A stretch of DNA of 64,000 nt, from positions 125,817 to 189,816 of the forward strand of contig FR892666.1 of NCBI GenBank assembly GCA_000433535.1. Reading direction: 5' to 3'. Positions 53,063-60,422 of this stretch are shown one piece after another. Source of the stretch: Dorea sp. CAG:317 (GTDB lineage: Bacteria > Bacillota > Clostridia > Lachnospirales > Lachnospiraceae). Position 1 is the stretch's first letter; each line of letters starts with the position of its first letter. The notes below the pieces were generated by a model that was not told the origin of the DNA, did not search any database, and saw only the letters and a program-made list of their open reading frames with translations. A program made the position numbers and the translations under genes.

Positions 53063-53545
53063 TTACTCCACCACGCGAATTCTTTCTACCACTGACTTTT
53101 TCCTTCCGATCAACCGTTCAACAATAAGAGGCACTGCCACACATACGACTACTACAATAACCGCCATGATAAAGACAGGAAAGATAGGAATCATAAAAGG
53201 AACTCCCCGATAATTCATAGACTGGTACAGATAATAAGTCACCGCGGTTCCTATCGTTGCTGTCAAAAACAAAGAAATTCCTGCAAATAGCAGTCCTTCT
53301 ATCATTAGCATCCGCCGCATCTGTTTCTCTGTCATTCCCACACTTTCCAAAATTGCCAGTTCCGTCTGGCGGCTCTGTATATTTCCGGTCATCGTATTGA
53401 CATAATTCAAAATTCCAATCAACGCCAAAATCAACACAACTCCTATGCCTACACCCATCATATTTCCCTGTGCCTTCTCTACATCTTCTGCTTCTTCTAT
53501 CTTAGAATCAAAGGAGAAATCTTTGTAATACGAACTGTCATTCAT
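53063..53545 (-). CDS. FtsX permease, detached C-terminal part
   Basis: A 160-residue protein that is the last FtsX domain of the permease encoded just upstream. Residues 1-25 repeat the end of that protein (MNDSSYYKDFSFDSK, then EDVEKA). Three membrane segments follow (near 32-52, 82-106 and 120-145) with the FtsX signature RQTELAILESVGMTEKQMRRML near 60-80. It was separated from the main gene by a 76-bp tandem duplication. The ATG overlaps the upstream stop (ATGAATGA) and GGAG lies 7 bases before it, so it could be translated by re-initiation and act as a separate subunit. Otherwise the permease is a broken gene. Confidence 0.8.
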   Translation of the reverse strand: MNDSSYYKDFSFDSKIEEAEDVEKAQGNMMGVGIGVVLILALIGILNYVNTMTGNIQSRQTELAILESVGMTEKQMRRMLMIEGLLFAGISLFLTATIGTAVTYYLYQSMNYRGVPFMIPIFPVFIMAVIVVVVCVAVPLIVERLIGRKKSVVERIRVVE

Positions 53546-53623
53546 TCGCCTTCTCCACGTCTTCTGCTTCCTCTATCTTGGAATCAAAGGAGAAATCTTT
53601 GTAATACGAACTGTCATTCATTA
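53472..53623. repeat. 76-bp tandem duplication splitting the FtsX permease
   Basis: Copy 1 is 53472-53547 and copy 2 is 53548-53623. The 76-bp length shifts the reading frame. The copies differ at four internal positions, every one a synonymous third-base change in the encoded peptide (TCT/TCC, GAA/GAG, GAT/GAC, GTA/GTG). One change turns GTAGAG into GTGGAG in copy 2, which supplies a Shine-Dalgarno for the downstream ORF. Confidence 0.92.
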
Positions 53624-55631
53624 ATTTCATAAGCGCATTTTCCGTTTCTTTTTGGTATTCCTCTTCGTACTTAATCCCCACTTTGGATACATAAGTATGA
53701 TTGGTAAATGCTTCTATTGCCCGATCACTGACAATCATGGTTGGCGGCATACCTAGGAGCGCTCCCGTATAATAGTTCTCATCTGTCAAACCTGCTATAG
53801 TAAATGTCCTTGTATGATCTCCATTTCCATATTCCGCGCAGGCAATCTCTTGTCCCGTAAGATTACTATTTTTAAATTCCAGACTGTTCCGATAGATCAG
53901 GCAAGTCTCTCCGGCAAGAAATCGTTCTTTATCTATTGGCTGCTCCAGTAATTGATTCAGATAATCAAAGTCTGTCTCATCAATACCTATCATAAATGAG
54001 CCGAAATTCTCCGGATGTTCCTGGTGTTCTTTCCTGTCTTCTTCATATGGATAATACATCCACATATCATAACTTTCTTCCATCCATTTATCGATCACTT
54101 CTGGTTCCCACGGAAACATAATCTCCGCACTCTTAATAGGATGAACGCCTTTGACACCTTCTGTTTTTTTCATTTGCTCCAGCATGGTTTCATCGATAAT
54201 CTGCGTCCAATCATTATGGTTTTCCTTCTTGAGCGTGTCATTTTCCACGACCAGATCGAGATTCATATAATTTCCTACGATTGTCCGTGGTCCTTCGCTT
54301 TTAAGAAGTGTAACCAGACACAAAAATACACACAGGCTAACCGTCAATGACAAAACCACCACAACCGTTTTTTTCTTATCTTTTGCAAGTTGTTCCTTCG
54401 CCATTCGCAAGATCAGATTTCCATTTCCGGTTTTCCGTATACTCTTCTTTCCTGTCTGTACTCGGTAGCCAAGGGCTTCCACCGGAGATATAGAAACTGC
54501 CAGCTTCGCCGGCTTCCGGCTTCCCATATAAATGGTAACGCCTGTAAGTAAAATAGTAATCAAAAACACAAGTGGATGAAAGCGCACTTCAATGACTGCC
54601 TCCCGGATTCCCAATGTTTTCACTACTGTCGGAATCAGGAAAAATGCCACAAGACTTCCGACTGCAAGTCCGGCCGTCATTCCAATAGATGCAATCCACA
54701 GCATTTGCCTGTACATAAAGCGGTGAATTTGTCTTCCGGTCATCCCCACGGTCTGCAAAAGCCCATAATAGCGAACGTTCCCGGATACTGCGAGATATAA
54801 AATATTATAAATCAGCAAATATGCACAGAAGCACGTAATCAGTACCAAACCTATCATTCCCGTAAGAATCTCTAACGCATTGCTGTAATCAGAAAGGAAA
54901 AATAAATTCTGCTGTTTTTCAAGCTTCATACTCGCAAGAAACGCATCCTGTTCTTTCTTGGGCATATATTTCTTCTCAAAGTCAATATAATACCTTGTAC
55001 TCATCACATCATAAAGTTCATAACCGGACTGTTCAAAATACGCTTTTGACATATAGAAGGTATCCGTATCACCATAACCTTCCCACATACCGGAAATGCG
55101 AAATTCTTTTGTATAGCTTCCATTTTTATCCGCGTATTTCATTAAAAAGGAATCTCCGACTGCAAGATTCTCCAAACCGCATTCCTTCAGCGCATCCATG
55201 GATGCCATCACTTCATTTTCCTTGGTCGGATATTTCCCTTTCACCCATTTGATCGCAGGTCTCTTAATCTGCCTCCAATAAGCATCATCCGCCCACACAA
55301 AACCAACATTCGGTGTCTGGTCTTTTTCCGTCTCCTCCGCATAACCACAGACTACAACCGCTCCGGTTTCTTTAATATCCGGGTTCTTTTCACACAGAGA
55401 TTTCTGTTCTTCGGTAAGTCCATATAAAATCGCATCATATTCTCCGCCATTGAGACGGATATTCTGTGTTTTTTGCATTTTAAAATAAGTGATTCCTACC
55501 GTAAATACACTGAACAGCATAAAAGTCGCAAGTGCCACCGCCATAATCATGATCATGCTTCGTCTTCGATTATTGTTAAGAGAACGCCCCGCCATACGGC
55601 TGATCACTTTCCGATTATTATTCTTAATCAT
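53538..55631 (-). CDS. FtsX-family ABC transporter permease, N-terminal part (bacitracin-resistance type)
   Basis: A 697-residue permease. Membrane segment 1 lies near 25-48 and an outer domain at about 50-255. The first FtsX domain follows (three segments, about 260-370, with YGLLQTVGMTGRQIHRFMYRQ near 285). Next are segment 5 (VVVVLSLTVSLCVFLCLVTLL, near 420) and a large outer domain (about 440-690). The protein stops right where the last FtsX domain should begin. That domain is encoded in the next frame after a 76-bp duplication. The ATG lies in the end of the ATPase gene (8-bp overlap). Kinase, regulator and ATPase genes upstream suggest antimicrobial-peptide or antibiotic export/sensing. 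Confidence 0.88.
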   Translation of the reverse strand: MIKNNNRKVISRMAGRSLNNNRRRSMIMIMAVALATFMLFSVFTVGITYFKMQKTQNIRLNGGEYDAILYGLTEEQKSLCEKNPDIKETGAVVVCGYAEETEKDQTPNVGFVWADDAYWRQIKRPAIKWVKGKYPTKENEVMASMDALKECGLENLAVGDSFLMKYADKNGSYTKEFRISGMWEGYGDTDTFYMSKAYFEQSGYELYDVMSTRYYIDFEKKYMPKKEQDAFLASMKLEKQQNLFFLSDYSNALEILTGMIGLVLITCFCAYLLIYNILYLAVSGNVRYYGLLQTVGMTGRQIHRFMYRQMLWIASIGMTAGLAVGSLVAFFLIPTVVKTLGIREAVIEVRFHPLVFLITILLTGVTIYMGSRKPAKLAVSISPVEALGYRVQTGKKSIRKTGNGNLILRMAKEQLAKDKKKTVVVVLSLTVSLCVFLCLVTLLKSEGPRTIVGNYMNLDLVVENDTLKKENHNDWTQIIDETMLEQMKKTEGVKGVHPIKSAEIMFPWEPEVIDKWMEESYDMWMYYPYEEDRKEHQEHPENFGSFMIGIDETDFDYLNQLLEQPIDKERFLAGETCLIYRNSLEFKNSNLTGQEIACAEYGNGDHTRTFTIAGLTDENYYTGALLGMPPTMIVSDRAIEAFTNHTYVSKVGIKYEEEYQKETENALMKLMNDSSYYKDFSFDSKIEEAEDVEKANE

Positions 55632-56313
55632 CAAGCTCACCCGCCTTTACCACATGCCCGTCCTCTATTCTCACAATCCGATCTGCCATCTGGGCAATAT
55701 CCTGATCGTGAGTAATTAAAATCACCGTCTGCCGAAACTGTCTCGCTACCATTTTCAGAAGCCCCATAACGTCATGGCTGGTTGCTGTATCAAGATTTCC
55801 GGTTGGTTCATCGGCTAAAATAATACTCGGCTTTGAGGCAATTGCCCTTGCGATTGCCACCCTCTGCTGCTGCCCGCCGGATAGTGTATTGGGAAGTGCT
55901 TCCCGCTTTTCATCCAATTTCAGAAGTTCTAAGATTTCATCTACAAATTCTCTGTCAATGCGTTTTCCATCCAGTTCAATAGGGAGAACTACATTTTCAT
56001 ATACATTAAGATCCGGCACCAGATTATAATTCTGGAACACGAACCCCACTTTTCTTCTGCGAAAGATTGTAAGCTGTTCTTTGCTAAGCTTCCCAAGCGC
56101 CTGATTCCCTACATATACCTCTCCCGAAGTCGGCGTATCCAATCCGCCGATCATATGTAAAAGTGTACTTTTCCCGCTTCCTGATTTGCCGATGATTGCC
56201 ACAAACTCCTGCTCTCTCACTGCAAAATTCACATCATCTAATGCTTTCACCGTATGAGTTCCCAAACGATAATACTTTTTTAGATGTTTCGTCTTCACAA
56301 TCCATGATTCCAT
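55624..56313 (-). CDS. ABC transporter ATP-binding protein (MacB/BceA-like)
   Basis: A 229-residue ATPase. It has Walker A GKSGSGKSTLLHMIGG near 40, Q-loop FQNYNLVPDLNVYENV near 85, signature LSGGQQQRVAIARA near 140, Walker B IILADEPTGNLD near 160 and the switch His in LITHDQDIA. The NLDTATSHDVM type is typical of LolD/MacB/BceA exporters that pair with FtsX permeases. AAAGGAG precedes the ATG. A terminator separates it from the upstream kinase gene, so the transporter genes must have their own promoter or depend on read-through. Confidence 0.95.
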   Translation of the reverse strand: MESWIVKTKHLKKYYRLGTHTVKALDDVNFAVREQEFVAIIGKSGSGKSTLLHMIGGLDTPTSGEVYVGNQALGKLSKEQLTIFRRRKVGFVFQNYNLVPDLNVYENVVLPIELDGKRIDREFVDEILELLKLDEKREALPNTLSGGQQQRVAIARAIASKPSIILADEPTGNLDTATSHDVMGLLKMVARQFRQTVILITHDQDIAQMADRIVRIEDGHVVKAGELDD

Positions 56314-56337
56314 ATTTTTGTCTCCTTTTCTCGTCAT

Positions 56338-56359
56338 TTAGAAAGATGATTCTTTCTAA
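56338..56359. promoter_or_regulatory. Perfect 9-bp inverted repeat before the ABC ATPase gene
   Basis: TTAGAAAGA-TGAT-TCTTTCTAA, 25 bp upstream of the ATPase start and 17 bp after the terminator. It could be a binding site for the module's response regulator or an mRNA hairpin. Confidence 0.5.
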
Positions 56360-56375
56360 GGAAATCATACGAATG

Positions 56376-56409
56376 AAAAATCACAAACCAGTTACGATTT
56401 GTGATTTTT
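56376..56409. terminator. Terminator between kinase and ABC ATPase genes
   Basis: 12-bp perfect stem AAAAATCACAAA / TTTGTGATTTTT with a 10-base loop; both strands have the T-run within the stem end. It follows the histidine kinase stop by 30 bp. Confidence 0.85.
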
Positions 56410-56438
56410 GCTATTTTTTCTATCTTTTTTCCACCCTT

Positions 56439-57362
56439 TTATTCTTCATTTGGAAAATACAGAATGAACTCTGAGCCGCGCCCTGCCTCAGAGCGCACTT
56501 CAATGTATCCCTTCTGTAACTCCATAATCTGCCTTGCGAGGAAGAGACCAATCCCGATTCCTTCCTGCTCATGCACCTCCGGCTCCCGATAGAAACGGGT
56601 GAAGATCTGCGCCTGCCGCTCTGTGGCAATTCCTTTTCCTGTATCTCGGATACTAAGCCTTGTAAAAATCTCCTGTGGCTGAATCTCAATATGAATCTTT
56701 CCTCCCACATCTGTATATTTTACCGCATTATCCAAAAGATTGAAAATCGCTTCTTCCGTCCACTTCCTGTCGTGTAAGATCCAGAATTTCTCCTGCGTAT
56801 CCACTGATATTTCCATCTGTTTCTTCGCTGCCCGCGGCACAATCTGGGCTACAGCATGAGAAAGCGTCTGTACCAGATCCTCTTTTTCTTTCTTGATCAA
56901 AATCATTCCTGTCTCAAGTCTTGACATCTTGACCAGATTCTGAAATAAAAATTCCAGCTTATCAATCTGCTTCCCCATTTTCACAAGGTATTCCTGTCCC
57001 CGCTTGGAAGTAAGTTCCTGTACTAATATTTCAAGGTAAAGTTTCTGATTGGCAATCGGCGTCTTTGTCTGGTGAGAAATATCAGAAATCAACTCTTTGA
57101 TCGTCTCCTTTTGCTCTTGATTGGTTCTCTGCCTTACCTTCCACACCTTCGAAAGTCTCCCTAACTTCTCATTAACTTTTCCAAATAGTGTATCCTCCAT
57201 ATCTTCCACATCTTCAATATCTTTGTCAGAAAGCAGATCATCCAGATGTCTTTCAAGGCGATCAGCGAAATCATAAATATCCTTCTGTTGCCTATAAAGT
57301 TTATATAGCAATAAAATAATTAATAACAATAAACATATAATTATTACGATAAATCCAGCCAT
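56439..57362 (-). CDS. Sensor histidine kinase, short-sensor type
   Basis: A 307-residue kinase with one N-terminal membrane segment (about 4-21) and almost no extracellular part, so it likely senses through a partner such as the FtsX permease. A helical linker (about 25-85) leads to the DHp motif ISDISHQTKTPIANQK near 93. The HATPase has NLLDNAVKYTD, DTGKGIATER and GIGIGLFLARQI near 270. The gene overlaps the regulator gene by 19 bp. The layout resembles BceS-type detoxification modules, but those usually have two membrane segments. Confidence 0.92.
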   Translation of the reverse strand: MAGFIVIIICLLLLIILLLYKLYRQQKDIYDFADRLERHLDDLLSDKDIEDVEDMEDTLFGKVNEKLGRLSKVWKVRQRTNQEQKETIKELISDISHQTKTPIANQKLYLEILVQELTSKRGQEYLVKMGKQIDKLEFLFQNLVKMSRLETGMILIKKEKEDLVQTLSHAVAQIVPRAAKKQMEISVDTQEKFWILHDRKWTEEAIFNLLDNAVKYTDVGGKIHIEIQPQEIFTRLSIRDTGKGIATERQAQIFTRFYREPEVHEQEGIGIGLFLARQIMELQKGYIEVRSEAGRGSEFILYFPNEE

Positions 57363-58018
57363 TGATATCCCATCCCATATACATTTGAAATATATTTGTG
57401 CTGCCCATCTTCAATCTTTCCCCGCAGACGGTTCACATTTACAACCAGTGTATGTTTATCTACAAACTGTCCGTCACAATCCCACAGACGCTCCAGCAAA
57501 ATATTGTAAGTAAGAAGCTGTCGCCTGTTCTCCAGAAAGACCTGCAGAAGCTTAAATTCTGTAGGCGTCAGAGAACAGAGCTTCCCGTTTACTTCTACTT
57601 GGGCTTTCGACAGATCAACCTTAAGATAACCATCATCAAATACGCTGTCCTGCTCCTCGGACACAAGCTTTAGCATGACACGGATTTTTTTCAATAAAAT
57701 TTTCATGGAAAATGGTTTTGTCACATAATCTTCCGCACCAAGCTCATATCCTCTAAGGGCGTCTTCTTCCAGATCTCTCGCTGTCAGAAACAATACCGGA
57801 ACATCCTTCCTTTCCTTCACCCACTTACAAAACGTGAAGCCTTCTCCATCAGGAAGATTTACGTCCAACAAGATAAGATCCGGCTCCTGCGCGTGATATC
57901 TTTCCCTCGCCTCTTTGATGGAATATGCGCAAGACACTTCATATTGTTCCTGCCGAAGCATATACGTAATACTTTCATTTAATTCATAATCATCTTCTAC
58001 TAGTAATATGGTCTGCAT
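57344..58018 (-). CDS. OmpR-family response regulator (BceR-like)
   Basis: A 224-residue regulator. The receiver has LVEDDYELNE, the phospho-Asp in LILLDVNLPDGEG near 52, and YVTKPFSMKILL near 100. A winged helix follows (about 125-222, with LTPTEFKLLQVFLENRRQLL and HTLVVNVNRLRGKI). It heads the module regulator-kinase-ATPase-split permease. Its targets are probably the transporter genes downstream. A terminator for htpG lies just upstream. Confidence 0.94.
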   Translation of the reverse strand: MQTILLVEDDYELNESITYMLRQEQYEVSCAYSIKEARERYHAQEPDLILLDVNLPDGEGFTFCKWVKERKDVPVLFLTARDLEEDALRGYELGAEDYVTKPFSMKILLKKIRVMLKLVSEEQDSVFDDGYLKVDLSKAQVEVNGKLCSLTPTEFKLLQVFLENRRQLLTYNILLERLWDCDGQFVDKHTLVVNVNRLRGKIEDGQHKYISNVYGMGYQWLDLS

Positions 58019-58098
58019 GAAAATCTACCTCTTGACGTTCTGATATGTTTCTTATTTTTCTTTCTTCACTTTACAACTTTCTTACGGTATTTTCAATT

Positions 58099-58144
58099 CA
58101 AAAAACGAGAGCTACAAGAAATTCTTTTCTTGCCGCTCTCGTTT
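58099..58144 (-). terminator. Intrinsic terminator after htpG
   Basis: On minus: 10-bp stem AAACGAGAGC / GCTCTCGTTT with an inner CAAGAAA / TTTCTTG stem, then T6. It lies 35 bp past the htpG stop codon. Confidence 0.92.
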
Positions 58145-58178
58145 ACTATATTTTTATATGCTGTAAATTTTACTGAGC

Positions 58179-60233
58179 TTACTTTGTAAGCATCATCATA
58201 ATTTCGTTGCTTCTCTTTACAAAAGCAGTCATTTCATCCGGATTCAACGGTTTGTGCGCAAGCATTGCCAGATCGTAGAGCTGTTTACAGATAATATTTG
58301 TATTTTCACTATCCTTATTCTCTACAACGTAAGTTACAAGCGGATGATTTGCATTGAGGATCAGGGTGCTCTCGCCTCCCATATCCATGCCCATACCTGC
58401 CATGCCGTACATCTTCATCATTTCCTGCATACGACGGCTCTGCTCAGATAAAGTAATCATAGACGCAACATTGTCATCTTTCAGTTTCTCGATCTTCACA
58501 TCCAGCTTATCATTGCCGAGCTCTTTACGGAAAATCTCAATCAAGCTGTCTGATACTTTCTTAAATGCTTCCTTGTCTTCCTCTGCCACTTCTTCTTTCA
58601 CATGTTCCGTCACATCTGCATCGATTCTCTGGAAGCGAATCGTTGGATTGCGCTGTTCTAACTGTGTAATAAATGCAGAATCAATGTTGTGGCTTAAGAT
58701 TACCGCATCCTGTCCCTGACTCTTGAAGAGATTAATATACTGACTCTGCTGGATCTCGTCTGTAATATAATAGATGGTTGTCTTAATCTCTTCTACTTTA
58801 TTTTCATCCTGATTCTCGTCTTTCTTGTCATTCGGCTCAATGACTTCTCCGCCATTCTCCTCTACGCAGTCTTTCAAGGTAAGATATTTGTGCTCAATAT
58901 TCTTAAAGAGGATTGCATCCTTCATCTTGTCGCAGAATTTCTCGTCCTTTAAGCAGCCGAATTTGATAAACGGACTGATGCTGTCCCAATATTTCTCATA
59001 ATCTTCTCTCTTGGTCTTGCACATTCCTGCCAGTTTATCTGCAACTTTTTTGGAAATGTAATCTGCAATCTTATTTACAAATCCGTCATTCTGCAATGCG
59101 CTTCTTGAAACGTTCAGCGGAAGATCCGGACAATCGATGACACCTTTTAATACCATCAGGAACTCTGGAATCACTTCTTTGATATTATCTGCGATAAATA
59201 CCTGATTGTTATATAATTTGATGGTTCCCTCAATGGAATCGTATTCTGTATTAATTCTTGGGAAGTACAGAATTCCTTTCAGGTTAAATGGATAATCCAT
59301 GTTCAAATGAATCCAGAACAGTGGCTCCTTATAATCTAAAAATACTTTGCGGTAAAATTCCTGATAATCTTCATCAGAGCATTCATTTGGATGCTTTGTC
59401 CACAGCGGATGGATATCACTCAAAGAAACCGGTCGCTTCTCAATCTTTACCTTCTCTTTGGCAGGCTCTACTTCCACCATCTCTTTTTCTCCGTCTTCAT
59501 TTTCTTTCTCTTCCATTTTCGCATCTTCATGAATATGCTCTACAACCACATCGTCTTCTTTTAAATCCGCTTCATCAATGGTCTCATATTCTTTTTCTGC
59601 ATTTTCTTTAGACAGGAAGATTTCTACCGGCATGAAGGAACAGTATTTTTCAATCACTTCACGCACGCGGTATTCGTTGGAGAACTCCACACTTTCATCA
59701 TTGAGATATAATGTCATGGTGGAACCGACCTCTGTCTTTGTTCCCTCTTCCATCTCATATTCTGTACCGCCATTGCTTACCCAATGTACCGGTGTTGCTC
59801 CGTCTTTATAAGAAAGCGTATCAATATGAACCTCATCAGCTACCATAAATGCAGAGTAGAATCCCAGTCCAAAGTGGCCGATCATATCGTCCTCTGTTGT
59901 CTTATCCTTATATTTCTCAAGGAACTGTGTAGCTCCGGAAAATGCAATCTGTGTAATATACTCTTCTACTTCATCTGCGGTCATACCGATTCCGTTATCT
60001 GTAAATTTCAATGTTTTCTCTTCCGGGTTTACTTCCACCTTAATACATGGTTTGTAATCATCCGGAAGCTGATATTCTCCCATCATATCTAATTTCTTTA
60101 ATTTTGTGATGGCGTCACAGCCATTGGAAACCATTTCACGAACAAAAATATCGTGATCTGAATACACCCATTTTTTAATAATCGGAAATATGTTTTCACT
60201 ACTGATTGATAAACTTCCTTTTTTTGCTGCCAT
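58179..60233 (-). CDS. htpG: Molecular chaperone HtpG (Hsp90)
   Basis: A 684-residue ATP-dependent Hsp90 chaperone. The N-terminal GHKL ATPase has FVREMVSNGCDAITKL near 33, TDNGIGMTADE near 80 and GHFGLGFYSAFMVAD near 120. A charged stretch (about 220-265, KEENEDGEKEMVEVEPAKEKV, cited by key EDGEKEMVEVEP) resembles the linker seen in many Clostridia. Middle (RPVSLSDIHPLW) and C-terminal dimerisation domains complete it. The ATG at 60233 has AGGAG upstream; a GTG three codons earlier is possible. A perfect CIRCE site upstream indicates HrcA control. Confidence 0.97.
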   Translation of the reverse strand: MAAKKGSLSISSENIFPIIKKWVYSDHDIFVREMVSNGCDAITKLKKLDMMGEYQLPDDYKPCIKVEVNPEEKTLKFTDNGIGMTADEVEEYITQIAFSGATQFLEKYKDKTTEDDMIGHFGLGFYSAFMVADEVHIDTLSYKDGATPVHWVSNGGTEYEMEEGTKTEVGSTMTLYLNDESVEFSNEYRVREVIEKYCSFMPVEIFLSKENAEKEYETIDEADLKEDDVVVEHIHEDAKMEEKENEDGEKEMVEVEPAKEKVKIEKRPVSLSDIHPLWTKHPNECSDEDYQEFYRKVFLDYKEPLFWIHLNMDYPFNLKGILYFPRINTEYDSIEGTIKLYNNQVFIADNIKEVIPEFLMVLKGVIDCPDLPLNVSRSALQNDGFVNKIADYISKKVADKLAGMCKTKREDYEKYWDSISPFIKFGCLKDEKFCDKMKDAILFKNIEHKYLTLKDCVEENGGEVIEPNDKKDENQDENKVEEIKTTIYYITDEIQQSQYINLFKSQGQDAVILSHNIDSAFITQLEQRNPTIRFQRIDADVTEHVKEEVAEEDKEAFKKVSDSLIEIFRKELGNDKLDVKIEKLKDDNVASMITLSEQSRRMQEMMKMYGMAGMGMDMGGESTLILNANHPLVTYVVENKDSENTNIICKQLYDLAMLAHKPLNPDEMTAFVKRSNEIMMMLTK

Positions 60234-60294
60234 TTTTATCACTCCTATTTTTTATTATCACAAGCGAATCTCACGCTTTTTTCATCTACAAGAT

Positions 60295-60323
60295 ATGATA
60301 ATACTGCAAAAAATAAAAGTCAA
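60295..60323 (-). promoter_or_regulatory. htpG promoter
   Basis: Minus strand TTGACT (60323-60318), 17 bases, TATCAT (60300-60295). It leaves a leader of about 55 bases. The CIRCE element lies 7 bp upstream of the -35. Confidence 0.75.
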
Positions 60324-60330
60324 TATAAAA

Positions 60331-60357
60331 TTAGCACTCTTTTCAAAAGAGTGCTAA
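60331..60357. promoter_or_regulatory. CIRCE element (HrcA operator)
   Basis: TTAGCACTC, 9-base spacer, GAGTGCTAA: an exact match to the CIRCE consensus. HrcA bound here represses heat-shock genes at normal temperature. It stands upstream of the htpG -35 rather than over the start point, the more common place. Confidence 0.96.
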
Positions 60358-60422
60358 TAATTCCGTGAAAAATATAAATTTTCTCTAAAGTTGTTCTATT
60401 GCGTAATCCTGAAAGGCACTGT

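Noticed and set aside
53472..53623. Assembly or sequencing error as the cause of the split permease
   Set aside because: The two repeat copies differ at four places, all synonymous; a duplicated read or misassembly would give identical copies. It cannot be excluded fully without reads.
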